Shown piece after piece: positions 36,012 through 43,862 of a DNA stretch of 64,000 nt. Location: assembly GCF_030056735.1 (NCBI RefSeq), contig NZ_JASHKN010000009.1:186001-250000 (forward strand), written 5' to 3'. The number at the start of each line of letters is the position of its first letter. The first letter of the stretch is position 1. The notes below the pieces were generated by a model. It made no database searches. It was not told the origin of the DNA and saw nothing but the letters and a program-made list of their open reading frames with translations. The translations under genes and the position numbers were made by a program. This stretch comes from Rhodococcus sp. IEGM 1409 (GTDB taxonomy: Bacteria; Actinomycetota; Actinomycetes; Mycobacteriales; Mycobacteriaceae).

Positions 36012-36119
36012 CTAGCGCAGGTTCGATTCGTCTGTCACCAAGCGATAAAGGACGTATCCAGAAAACACTATTATGGAGACGACGCAGAGTACGAGCATGA
36101 TGTCGAAGAAGATAGTCAT
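36012..36119 (-). CDS. 35-residue single-pass membrane peptide
   Basis: MTIFFDIMLVLCVVSIIVFS begins the peptide, which is one hydrophobic helix followed by a short polar tail (YRLVTDESNLR). The ATG at 36119 follows AGGGGAAA, a good ribosome-binding site. The layout resembles very small transporter-associated subunits such as KdpF, but no transporter gene is adjacent. Short size makes chance possible; the ribosome-binding site and clean membrane helix favour a real gene. Confidence 0.5.
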   Translation of the reverse strand: MTIFFDIMLVLCVVSIIVFSGYVLYRLVTDESNLR

Positions 36120-36300
36120 GTTTCCCCTCATGGGTTCGACCAGGATCGATTCGTTTATCCCCGCGGAGGTTTCTCCGCGAAAATGTCCTGTTCCGCAGCT
36201 CCAATCGTTGTGAAGGCGATAGCGCCTCACCACCCGAGGCACGGCTAAGCACTACTCAGAGTGAGGTCTTGGCAGTGTCATGCGCTGCGCGAAGGGTCAC

Positions 36301-37182
36301 TTACGATTCCTGATCCGCTGACACGAGGTCGCGGAAGTAGTCGGAGAGACGGTGAGTGCCAGTCCGCTCGCCCACCGACTCACGTTGGAGCCCTTCGAGG
36401 AAGAATCGAGCCAGCGACGACGGGCGCGGCCCCAGGCGATCCGCGGTCCAGATGACAGGCCGGACTAATCCGGCAGGGACCGAGACCATTCGGGGCCGCT
36501 TGTCCACCGCGGCGAACGCCAAGTCCACGATGTCGCGATACCTGTAGATGTCCGGGCCACCGACATTCCACTCACCGGACTCGTCCCCGAGTCGATCGAC
36601 ACAGAAGGCTGCGAGGTCGGCGCCGTGGATCGGGTTCAGTCGCGCAGTTCCGGCGCCGAGACCGAACGCAAGGCCGCGACGGGCCATGTCGAGGAACTCG
36701 GAGGCGTCCGAGAAGTATCCCGAGGGATTGACGATCTGCGAAGCCGCGTCGCTCCGCCGCAGCGCCTCCGCGAATGCCGCCTTCGACCGCATCACCATCG
36801 AGGTGCCGTCGTGGACATGCATGACGTTGACAAACAGAAACGACGACGCCGTGTCCTGCTCCGCCAACTGCAGCAGACGCAAGTTTGCTTGAAAATCGAT
36901 GTCCCAGGGGTCAGCGTGTTGCCTCGTCACACCCAACGCTGAAACCACCCGGTGCACACCGTGACACAGACCTGGAATCGTACTGCGATCGCCGATGTCT
37001 CCGATCACCCACTCGTCTACCAGGCCGCTTAGAGATGGAGCTCCGAACGCCCCCGAGCCCTCTGCCCGGTCGCGTGAACGCACCAGCGCCCTCACCCGAT
37101 AGCCGCGTTGATGGAGCTCACGCACGAGATACCTACCCATATACCCCGTCGCCCCGGCAACTAGTACGGTCTGCGCTTCCAT
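36301..37182 (-). CDS. NmrA-like NAD(P)-binding protein
   Basis: A 293-residue atypical SDR. VLVAGATGYMGRYLVRELHQ gives the nucleotide-binding motif, RVRALVRSRDRAE the second-strand basic residues typical of NADPH preference, and NPIHGADLAAFCVDRLGD the family C-terminal helix. ATG 37182 follows GGAAGG by six bases. It is divergent from a TetR gene, with GTACTG/CAGTAC inverted arms between the genes. Probably a reductase or redox sensor; substrate unknown. Confidence 0.82.
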   Translation of the reverse strand: MEAQTVLVAGATGYMGRYLVRELHQRGYRVRALVRSRDRAEGSGAFGAPSLSGLVDEWVIGDIGDRSTIPGLCHGVHRVVSALGVTRQHADPWDIDFQANLRLLQLAEQDTASSFLFVNVMHVHDGTSMVMRSKAAFAEALRRSDAASQIVNPSGYFSDASEFLDMARRGLAFGLGAGTARLNPIHGADLAAFCVDRLGDESGEWNVGGPDIYRYRDIVDLAFAAVDKRPRMVSVPAGLVRPVIWTADRLGPRPSSLARFFLEGLQRESVGERTGTHRLSDYFRDLVSADQES

Positions 37183-37200
37183 GTGCACCCTTCCATTCAT

Positions 37201-37229
37201 GTACTGCCTGGTCCAAGAATACAGTACTG
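37201..37229. promoter_or_regulatory. Candidate TetR operator
   Basis: GTACTG (37201-37206) and CAGTAC (37222-37227) are inverted and 15 bp apart; the right arm is part of the palindrome CAGTACTG. It sits just upstream of the NmrA-like start codon. Confidence 0.4.
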
Positions 37230-37333
37230 CGATGCGATGACTTCGACACGTCAGGGGAGGTCCTGTCGGCCCACCTGGACAATGGGAACGTCGGGTCACC
37301 TCGGATAGCCGGCGACAATGAGATGGAGGAAAC

Positions 37334-37930
37334 GTGATGGCGCGTCCCGCACGACCGTTGGACCCTGTGCGCTCTCGCGCGCTACTCGATGCCGCCGGCG
37401 TCGCATTCGCAACACACGGTTTCGAGCGGGCCTCGCTCAACTCGATACTGGCCGAGGCGCGATTCCCGAAGAGCTCCTTCTACCACTACTTCGGGGACAA
37501 GACGACACTGTTCGAGCGCGCCGTGGAAGCCGGAATGGACGCGCTGCGCGCAGCGGTGATACCACCGAACATCGACTCACTCGATCAGCACAGCTTCTGG
37601 CCGCAGATACGTGAACTCGGTGATCAACTCCAGATCGCCGCCACCTCGGACCCACGCACCCAGATCGTCGGACGCCTGCTTCACGCCGCCGACGTCCCAC
37701 CCTCCTCTACGCTCGACGCTCTTCGCCACTCGACAACGAACTGGCTCACACACGCACTCGAACGGGGCCGCGACCTCGGTCAGATAGACCGCGACACCCC
37801 GCTGGAGCTTCAACTGCACCTGCTGATCGCTGTCCTCACGGAAGTCGACCGATGGGTACTCGCGCACAACGCCGACACCGACTCCACGTCCGCGGCACTC
37901 CGCGTACTCGAACGCATGCTCGTCCCGTGA
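37334..37930 (+). CDS. TetR-family regulator
   Basis: A 198-residue TetR protein. The helix-turn-helix covers residues about 14-60 (RALLDAAGVAFATHGFERAS, then FPKSSFYHYFGDKTTLFERA). Starts GTG 37334 and ATG 37337 are adjacent; GGAGGAAAC upstream serves either. Divergent from the NmrA-like gene, so it probably represses that gene and itself. Confidence 0.88.
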   Translation: MMARPARPLDPVRSRALLDAAGVAFATHGFERASLNSILAEARFPKSSFYHYFGDKTTLFERAVEAGMDALRAAVIPPNIDSLDQHSFWPQIRELGDQLQIAATSDPRTQIVGRLLHAADVPPSSTLDALRHSTTNWLTHALERGRDLGQIDRDTPLELQLHLLIAVLTEVDRWVLAHNADTDSTSAALRVLERMLVP

Positions 37931-38230
37931 TCAATCTTGGGCTCCAGGGATCGTCGCAACCCTTCCAAACAGGCCGCCGCAGGACAGCCCTTGATGCGCG
38001 GCGCGGAGGACCCGCCGGTGCCGCAAGTCGCCAACATAATCGGGTTGCCGGCCGCACCCGCGACGCGTGGCAATCGTGGCCGTGAGCGTCGATATCTCCG
38101 AGCCGGCCCGATTGGGCGAAGTGCATCTTGCAAGCGGGCGGGTAATCGGGTGGGCCGAATGGTGCAACCCCAGTCGTCATCCAAGATCCGAATGATTGGA
38201 TCGTCGCCGTACCCGTCCATGACTAGCCTC

Positions 38231-38248
38231 GCTGTAATCAATTACAGC
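38231..38248. promoter_or_regulatory. Perfect palindromic operator-like site
   Basis: GCTGTAAT-CA-ATTACAGC, 8-bp perfect arms with a two-base spacer. It lies in the gene-poor spacer, about 100 bp upstream of a TATGAT sequence and a tiny frame. Confidence 0.45.
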
Positions 38249-38366
38249 ACACCATCTGGGCCTAAACCAGAAAAATCATCATGCCGGATACTGCCGACTC
38301 AGCAACCCGGCCAACAAAATTCACGACCCGAACTCAGCAATCCCTATGATAGAAGAGACATTTCAC

Positions 38367-38429
38367 ATGTCGATAGACTTTATTGCGTTGCAGAAGCAAG
38401 TAATTGACAAGTACGCGCAAAAAAATTGA
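38367..38429 (+). CDS. Possible 20-residue micro-ORF
   Basis: MSIDFIALQKQVIDKYAQKN, with GAAGAG about ten bases before the ATG and TATGAT at 38345-38350. The same frame stays open for 43 more codons after the TGA, which might mean a truncated small gene. It could equally be chance in an A+T-richer stretch. Confidence 0.25.
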   Translation: MSIDFIALQKQVIDKYAQKN

Positions 38430-38775
38430 TTCGAAATTTGCTCTAAACTTGCTTCGACATGGCGAGCTAATTCGGCGCAAGGCTTGGAGGTTCATCCATC
38501 GCCAATCGAGGTCACTGCGTCGCCCACAGTACCTGACGGTCACCGATCCAGCCTGTATTGAGTCACCAGACTACTGGCATGCATGCGACCGCCGATGATT
38601 AAACACACCCAGCCGGACATCCCCAATCACGGATGCATCACCAATGCAACCGAGCCACCTGAGGTTTATCGCTACACAACGGCACTGCGTGCCGGCAAGG
38701 GATTCCCGACCGTTACCGAAACAAACCCAAAAATGACATATAGGACGGAACTATGCCAAATACGGAATATATAGG

Positions 38776-38805
38776 TCCGGAATCTGTCATTTAGATCCGG
38801 AATCT
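38776..38805. repeat. Direct repeat near the dnaB 3' end
   Basis: TCCGGAATCT occurs at 38776-38785 and 38796-38805, a 20-bp period. Weaker CGGAA cores lie at 38746 and 38763. Function unknown. Confidence 0.4.
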
Positions 38806-38818
38806 ACAGCGGCAGCAG

Positions 38819-41476
38819 CTATCCCCGCGCCATATCGACGAACTTCGAGAGGTGAAGTTGGTGCGCCACAGTGATTGTCGCGGTCGGGCCATTACGGTGC
38901 TTACCCAGAATCAGGTCGGCCTCACCGCCACGGGGATCGTCTCGCTCGGTCGCGTCAGGGCGGTACAGCAGGATCACCATGTCGGCGTCCTGCTCGAGTG
39001 AACCGGACTCACGAAGGTCGGCGACCTGGGGACGCTTGTCGGTTCGCTGCTCGGGACCACGGTTCAGCTGACAGATCGCGACAACCGGAACTTCGAGCTC
39101 CTTCGCCAAAAGCTTTAGGCTACGGGAGAATTCGGAGACTTCCTGCTGGCGGGACTCGACCTTTTTACCCGAGCTCATCAGCTGCAGGTAGTCGATGACG
39201 ATCAGGCGAATATCGTGTTTCTGCTTGAGCCGCCGCGCTTTTGCGCGAATTTCCATCATCGTGAGGTTGGGGGAGTCGTCGATGAAGAGTGGCGCCTCAC
39301 TGATCTCACTCATACGACGCGCGAGCTTGGTCCAGTCATCGTCGGTCATCTTGCCGGAGCGCATGTCACCGAGCTTGATCTTTGCCTCTGCGGAAAGCAG
39401 ACGCATGACGATTTCGGTTTTGCTCATTTCCAGTGAGAACATGACGCTGGCCATGCCGTGCGTGATGGAGCAGGAACGCAGGAAATCCATTCCGAGCGTG
39501 GAGTTGTGCGTCGGGACCATCGAATGACCGGCGAGGTACATGTGGGCGGCGTTGTGGACCTCGACGCAGCGAACCGGAACGCTCGCAATTGGCCGAACGT
39601 CGACGATGTAGCGCGATCCGCTGCGCGCAGTGCTCTTACTCGCTCGACGCTCCTTGTGCAGCATCGCTTTCCGCGTAAGACTGTACACTTCGTCATCAGT
39701 CGAGAAGGTCAGAGTGAATGCTGTCGACGAAGCCTCGGTGCGACCTTTGACTCGCTTTGTACTCATTTGGCAGCGGTAGCCAAGACTGACCACCAATTCC
39801 TGTGCGTCGCGGACGAGGCGCTCGTTGGTTACCGAAAACTGAACGTCGCCGCCGGCAGTCACAGTTCCATCGGTGTCGAGAAGGCCGGCAAGAACCGCAC
39901 GACGCTGCGCCTCAGACCCGCGGAGATACTGGACAGGGATGTGCTTGTTGCCCAGAACACCGACCGTACGTAGGCGTCCTTGTACCGTGCCGTACTCATT
40001 GCGGCACTTCTGGCATAGTCGCAGCCCGATAGAAGGGCCGCCACAGTTCGAACAAGTCGGCGTGGGAACAGGATCCGACAAGAAACGGACTTTACCGCCA
40101 CATGATTGACCGCACGTACGCACCTGACCGGTGAACGGCACGAAACTCTTGCCACACACAACGCAATCGCGCGGAGCGACGGGATCTTCCGGAGCTAGTT
40201 TAAGGCTGTAGCGCAAATGCGCCGACTTGGACGGAACTGCAACCAGGCCTTCGGCTTCGATCAACATGATGATCTCAGGATCAGCAGTGGTGAATTGTGC
40301 ACAGGCGGTAGATCCGTCACCTAGCCAAGCGCCGAGTGTGTAGGGCGGGACAAGGAGATCCTGCGTTGGAAGGTCGAGCGGCTTGGCATTCACTACCGAA
40401 TGATTGACTCGGCGATCCGCCGTTGCACAGCGCACCGTCGATGCGATCTCCGCCGTGGTTCGGACCTCGGCAGACGTCTTTTGGTTCTTGTAGCGGTTGT
40501 ACCCCGTCTTCGCGTTCTGTGCCGACCGGCGCGAAGCACGCGTCTCGGTCAGCCACTGATGCTGCTCATCTGCGACCAGAATGGTGCCGTCGGAGAACTC
40601 GACCTCATAGCAAGGGCGGTCGACCATCACGTCCGTAGCGCCAATCACCCTCGTCGGTTTGCCGTCGTTGTCGATCAACAGATCGCCGACAGCAACGTCA
40701 CCCATCGTGGTCCAGCCACTGGGTGTTGCGAGGGGAGTGTCGAGGGCAAGTGCCTTACCGACACCAGGACGGGCCGCAACGATGATCATCTGACCTGGAT
40801 GGAGTCCGTTGGTGATCTCGTCCAAATCTTTGAAGCCGGTGGGCACTCCGAGCGAGAGGCCGCCGCGGCTGGCGATGGAGTCGATCTCGTCCATCGTAGG
40901 CTGGAGAAGCTCGGTGAGGGGTACGAAGTCCTCGGTCGTGCGGCGCTCGGTGACCTCGAAGATCTCGGCCTGCGCGCGGTCGACAACCTCGGCCACGTCC
41001 TGGCCCTCGGTGCCGGCGTAGCCGTACTGGACGATGCGCGTACCGGCATCGACCAGACGACGCAGCACGGACTTCTCCGCCACGATCTCGGCATAGAAGG
41101 CGGCATTGGCCGCTGTGGGCACTGTCTGGGTCAGCGTCACCAGGTAGGCAGCACCACCGATACGGCGCAGCTCACCGCGACGGTCGAGCTCGGCGGAAAC
41201 CGTCACGGGGTCAGCGGGCTCACCACGGCTGTAGAGGTCCAGGATCACGTCGTAGACGGACTGGTGGGCGGGCCGGTAGAAGTCACCGGGACGCAGTACC
41301 TCGAGCACGTCCGCGATGGCGTCCTTGCTCAGCAGCATGCCGCCGAGCACCGACTGCTCGGCAGTCATGTCCTGAGGTGGCTGACGCCCGAACTCCTGGT
41401 CGGGCTCGGCCTCGGGAGGGCCCGGGTAGTCCGGCCCTGAGAAGTCGGAAGGTCCTCGATCATCTACAACAGCCAC
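38819..41476 (-). CDS. dnaB: Replicative DNA helicase DnaB, interrupted by an intein
   Basis: The precursor is 885 residues; after splicing DnaB would be 468. It unwinds DNA ahead of the replisome as a hexamer. The N-terminal domain has RQPPQDMTAEQSVLGGMLLS and DFYRPAHQSVYDVILDLYSR; the RecA-like domain has RPGVGK then, after the intein, STLGMDFLRSC (joined Walker A), IVIDYLQLM (Walker B) and DLRESGSLEQDADMVILLYR. There is no second intein at the SGSLEQ site used in M. tuberculosis. The GTG at 41476 is preferred over ATG 41500, because AAGG lies eight bases upstream and the mycobacterial protein starts at the same point (AVVDD). It has its own upstream region packed with DnaA-box-like sites. 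Confidence 0.93.
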   Translation of the reverse strand: MAVVDDRGPSDFSGPDYPGPPEAEPDQEFGRQPPQDMTAEQSVLGGMLLSKDAIADVLEVLRPGDFYRPAHQSVYDVILDLYSRGEPADPVTVSAELDRRGELRRIGGAAYLVTLTQTVPTAANAAFYAEIVAEKSVLRRLVDAGTRIVQYGYAGTEGQDVAEVVDRAQAEIFEVTERRTTEDFVPLTELLQPTMDEIDSIASRGGLSLGVPTGFKDLDEITNGLHPGQMIIVAARPGVGKALALDTPLATPSGWTTMGDVAVGDLLIDNDGKPTRVIGATDVMVDRPCYEVEFSDGTILVADEQHQWLTETRASRRSAQNAKTGYNRYKNQKTSAEVRTTAEIASTVRCATADRRVNHSVVNAKPLDLPTQDLLVPPYTLGAWLGDGSTACAQFTTADPEIIMLIEAEGLVAVPSKSAHLRYSLKLAPEDPVAPRDCVVCGKSFVPFTGQVRTCGQSCGGKVRFLSDPVPTPTCSNCGGPSIGLRLCQKCRNEYGTVQGRLRTVGVLGNKHIPVQYLRGSEAQRRAVLAGLLDTDGTVTAGGDVQFSVTNERLVRDAQELVVSLGYRCQMSTKRVKGRTEASSTAFTLTFSTDDEVYSLTRKAMLHKERRASKSTARSGSRYIVDVRPIASVPVRCVEVHNAAHMYLAGHSMVPTHNSTLGMDFLRSCSITHGMASVMFSLEMSKTEIVMRLLSAEAKIKLGDMRSGKMTDDDWTKLARRMSEISEAPLFIDDSPNLTMMEIRAKARRLKQKHDIRLIVIDYLQLMSSGKKVESRQQEVSEFSRSLKLLAKELEVPVVAICQLNRGPEQRTDKRPQVADLRESGSLEQDADMVILLYRPDATERDDPRGGEADLILGKHRNGPTATITVAHQLHLSKFVDMARG
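39503..40753 (-). other. DnaB intein, class 3 features, with LAGLIDADG and zinc-ribbon insertions
   Basis: A 417-residue in-frame insertion between Lys and Ser of Walker A GVGK/S. Counting residues from the longer ATG start at 41500, it runs from Ala250 to Asn666. It begins with Ala, not Cys or Ser; block B holds DEQHQW with Trp316, block F VRCVEV with Cys645, block G VPTHN with Thr664, and the next extein residue is Ser. That Trp-Cys-Thr set defines class 3 inteins, first shown for mycobacteriophage Bethlehem DnaB. LGAWLGDGST (389-398) and LAGLLDTDGTV (538-548) are the two LAGLIDADG motifs. Between them lie Cys446/449/463/467 and Cys483/486/496/499, two zinc-ribbon-like clusters. Confidence 0.9.
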
Positions 41477-41638
41477 AAGCGAGACCTTCCCGTAAAACAC
41501 TCGACGACACTGCCAGAAACCCCAGCGCCCTCATCATTTGTACCTGCCCCCACCGACATCCCCTAGCCGCTCACGGCCGGTCTGTAGATAGACGCCGAGA
41601 TGACGTTAGGGACTAGTAGGTCCGCATACAAACCGAAC

Positions 41639-41884
41639 TGTGGATAAACCTGTGGATGCTTTGTGGAAACTCCCGCTCAATGGTGTGCACCGCCTGTGGA
41701 GCATTTGGGGACTACTTTGCGTGGTAGCTACAAAAGGCCAGGTAGATGGCTATCCACAATTTCACAGGCCTGTTGATGAAAATAGTTTTTCCACAGTCGG
41801 CGCGTCGGCGTGTCGGGCGTGTTGCCTCGCCCGATTCATCACTGATCACCGAAGTCGAACATCACAGTGTGAGAGTTATCCCCA
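41639..41884. promoter_or_regulatory. Cluster of DnaA-box-like sequences upstream of dnaB
   Basis: Seven 9-mers resemble TTATCCACA: TGTGGATAA 41639-41647 (perfect, reverse), TGTGGATGC 41651-41659, TGTGGAAAC 41662-41670, TGTGGAGCA 41695-41703, CTATCCACA 41750-41758, TTTTCCACA 41787-41795 and TTATCCCCA 41876-41884. They fill the region between the rplI terminator and the dnaB start. Coding is absent. DnaA could regulate dnaB here, or the cluster may titrate DnaA. Confidence 0.65.
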
Positions 41885-41943
41885 GGTCCGATTCGGGACC
41901 CTGACGCGAGGCCACGCGGTCGCGCAGCCTCGAAACAAAACAT

Positions 41944-41975
41944 CGGGCCCCACACACCGAAGTGTGTGGGGCCCG
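41944..41975 (-). terminator. Intrinsic terminator of the rpsF-ssb-rpsR-rplI operon
   Basis: A perfect 14-bp stem (41944-41957 with 41962-41975, G+C-rich) closes a CGAA tetraloop. On the minus strand it is followed by ATGTTTTG. It lies 45 bp after the rplI stop. Confidence 0.88.
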
Positions 41976-42027
41976 ACGAGACGAACAGTCGACAATGCGC
42001 CGACGAGACGAACAGTCGACTATGCGC
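41974..42027. repeat. 27-bp tandem duplication at the rplI 3' end
   Basis: Two head-to-tail 27-bp units (41974-42000 and 42001-42027) differ at one base. The rplI stop codon TAG lies in the second unit; the same position in the first unit reads TTG, so the downstream unit no longer carries the stop. Confidence 0.85.
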
Positions 42028-42475
42028 CGACGACGTTCAGGTTGAACTTGGCAACCACATCGGGGTGCAGGTTCACGACCACGGCGTGCTTGCCCGTGTT
42101 CTTGATGTGAGCCTTCGGCAACACGATGGAGCGCTTGTCGACGACCGGTCCACCGGCAGCCTTGATCGCAGCAGCGACGTCAGCGACGGTAACCGAACCG
42201 AAGAGCTTGCCCGAGCCACCGGCGGTCTTGACCGTCAGCGTTACGGACTCGAGGCCCTCGATAGCAGCCTTGAGCTCCTTGGCGTGATCCAGGCCGCGCA
42301 CAGCGCGCGCTTCCTGTGCACGACGGATGCCCTCGACCTGCTTCTCGGCGCCACGGGTGGCGACGATTGCCAGTCCGCGGGGGAGCAGGTAGTTACGGCC
42401 GAAGCCGTCCTTGACCTCCACGGTGTCGCCAGGCGCACCGAGGTTGTCCACGTCAGCGGTGAGGATGAGCTTCAT
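42020..42475 (-). CDS. rplI: 50S ribosomal protein L9
   Basis: A 151-residue L9. [20 protein letters not shown] and [17 protein letters not shown] are the diagnostic N-terminal rRNA-binding domain; the central connecting helix and the C-terminal domain ([16 protein letters not shown]) follow. GGAAAGGGAGG lies just upstream. Last gene of the four-gene operon, ending in a strong terminator; the 3' end carries a tandem duplication that has not changed the protein. Confidence 0.97.
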   Translation of the reverse strand: MKLILTADVDNLGAPGDTVEVKDGFGRNYLLPRGLAIVATRGAEKQVEGIRRAQEARAVRGLDHAKELKAAIEGLESVTLTVKTAGGSGKLFGSVTVADVAAAIKAAGGPVVDKRSIVLPKAHIKNTGKHAVVVNLHPDVVAKFNLNVVGA

Positions 42476-42493
42476 GTTCTTTCCTCCCTTTCC

Positions 42494-42736
42494 TTAGCGA
42501 GCCACGGTGGCGTAAGGCAGCAGTGCTACCTCACGTGAGTTCTTGACGGCAATGGCAACGTCGCGCTGGTGCTGGACGCAATTGCCGGTGACACGGCGAG
42601 CACGGATCTTTCCGCGATCGCTGACGTACTTACGCAGCAACGTCGTGTCCTTGTAGTTGATCTGCGTGTTCTTCTCTTTACAGAAGGTGCAGACCTTCTT
42701 CTTCATAACCTTGTCGCGCAAGGGCGGCTTCGGCAT
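42494..42736 (-). CDS. rpsR: 30S ribosomal protein S18, zinc-binding form
   Basis: An 80-residue S18. The Cys16-x2-Cys19 pair (CTFC) with Cys53 and His56 (CVQH) marks the zinc-binding C+ form, which in actinobacteria is the paralogue used under zinc sufficiency. [19 protein letters not shown] is the core. Lies between ssb (39 bp) and rplI (18 bp). Confidence 0.97.
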   Translation of the reverse strand: MPKPPLRDKVMKKKVCTFCKEKNTQINYKDTTLLRKYVSDRGKIRARRVTGNCVQHQRDVAIAVKNSREVALLPYATVAR

Positions 42737-42775
42737 GTCTCTGCTCTTTTCTGGATGTTCCTGATCAGGTACGGA

Positions 42776-43300
42776 TCAGAAGGGCGGTTCGTCGCTGCCC
42801 GCACCACCGAAGGAGCCCGAAGCCTGAGGCGCACTGCCCCAAGGATCGTCTCCACCCGAAGGTGCAGCGCTCGGACGTCCGCCACCCGATCCGCCGGAGG
42901 AACCGCCGAAGTTGCCGCCTCCACCGCCGCCGCCACGGTTGGCCTTGTTGACCTTTGCCGTGGCGTACTTCAGTGAAGGACCGATTTCATCGACTTCGAG
43001 CTCGACGACAGTTCGCTTTTCGCCCTCGCGAGTTTCGTACGAACGCTGCTTGAGCCGGCCGCTCACGATTACTCGTGAGCCACGGGTCAAGCTCTCCGCG
43101 ACGTTCTCGGCTGCTTCGCGCCAGATGTTGCAACGCATGAACAGTGCATCGCCGTCTTTCCATTCATTGGAATTACGGTCGAAGGTGCGGGGCGTGGAAG
43201 CAACCGTGAAGTTTGCAACCGCGGCACCCGCCGGGGTGAAACGAAGTTCAGGATCAGCCGTCAGGTTTCCGATGACGGTGATGATGGTGTCGCCAGCCAT
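42776..43300 (-). CDS. ssb: Single-stranded DNA-binding protein
   Basis: A 174-residue SSB. The OB fold spans residues 1-110 ([20 protein letters not shown], then [20 protein letters not shown] and [20 protein letters not shown]). A Gly-rich linker ([11 protein letters not shown]) leads to the acidic tip DEPPF, which recruits replication and repair proteins. GGAGGAACCAC precedes the start. Standard position between rpsF and rpsR. Confidence 0.97.
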   Translation of the reverse strand: MAGDTIITVIGNLTADPELRFTPAGAAVANFTVASTPRTFDRNSNEWKDGDALFMRCNIWREAAENVAESLTRGSRVIVSGRLKQRSYETREGEKRTVVELEVDEIGPSLKYATAKVNKANRGGGGGGGNFGGSSGGSGGGRPSAAPSGGDDPWGSAPQASGSFGGAGSDEPPF

Positions 43301-43364
43301 GTGGTTCCTCCTGCATTGATGTAAGACCGTTGGGCGCGAGAGTAGAGCTCGCTACCGACAGTAA

Positions 43365-43652
43365 TTACTTGTTGTGGCGCAGAACCTTCGTGCGCAGAAC
43401 CGACTCGTTCAGACCGAGCTGACGATCGAGCTCAGCGACGGTGGCGGGAGTGGCGTTGATGTCGATAACCGCGTAGATACCTTCAGCATGCTTCAGGATC
43501 TCGTAGGCGAGACGACGCTTACCCCAGACATCGACCTTGTCGATCGTGCCGCCGTGCTGGCGCACAACATTGAGGAACGTATCCAGTGAAGGAGCGACAG
43601 TGCGCTCGTCCAGGCTGGGGTCAAGGATGACCATCAATTCGTAATGACGCAT
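43365..43652 (-). CDS. rpsF: 30S ribosomal protein S6
   Basis: A 95-residue S6 ([20 protein letters not shown] at the start; [20 protein letters not shown] in the core). It pairs with S18, encoded in the same operon. AGGAGGTGATGAGG lies before the start. First gene of the operon; its leader carries two hairpins that might mediate S6:S18 feedback. Confidence 0.97.
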
Positions 43653-43688
43653 AAGACCTCATCACCTCCTGTGGACTAAGTGAAAACG

Positions 43689-43730
43689 GCCACGGACTAT
43701 CCGTGGCAGGAGGGTCGTTGCGTCAGCAAC
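43689..43730 (-). promoter_or_regulatory. Two hairpins in the rpsF leader
   Basis: A perfect 8-bp stem GCCACGGA/TCCGTGGC (43689-43707) and a 5-bp stem GTTGC/GCAAC with outer GAGG/CCTC pairing (about 43711-43734) precede rpsF. Known S6:S18 leader motifs are hairpins with a CCG element; CCG follows the first stem on the transcript. Assignment to that motif is tentative. Confidence 0.35.
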
Positions 43731-43862
43731 CCTCGTAGGTTACACGAGGGGCCTTGACCAGGGAAATCGTCCCGCCCCTCAAGGAGGATCTCCGGGTCGA
43801 TACGCGACGCGTGGTGCAGACGCGTCGCCCCGCAAGCCACTCCGCCCCCTAGGGTGAGAATC

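Larger units (their letters stand above)
37931..38818. other. 890-bp gene-poor, A+T-richer spacer downstream of dnaB
   Basis: No family-level coding is visible. The left third is G+C-rich without recognisable domains; from about 38220 the base composition becomes visibly A+T-richer. It contains a perfect palindrome, a possible 20-codon frame and short direct repeats, listed separately. It may be a former mobile or phage-derived insertion, but no att site or integrase remnant is seen. Confidence 0.55.

Noticed and set aside
38367-38561. Selenoprotein or read-through gene at the TGA of the tiny frame
   Set aside because: No selenocysteine-insertion structure is evident and no homology supports the extension.
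37931-38818. Integrated mobile element with att sites
   Set aside because: No integrase, transposase or flanking target duplication could be found; only composition hints remain.
40400-41440. A 346-codon plus-strand frame within dnaB
   Set aside because: Antisense to the DnaB N-terminal domain and intein; no ribosome-binding site or family match.
41639-41884. Replication origin
   Set aside because: DnaA boxes alone do not make oriC; dnaA, dnaN and an A+T-rich unwinding element are not here.
41974-42027. CRISPR array
   Set aside because: Only two abutting units without spacers; it is a tandem duplication.
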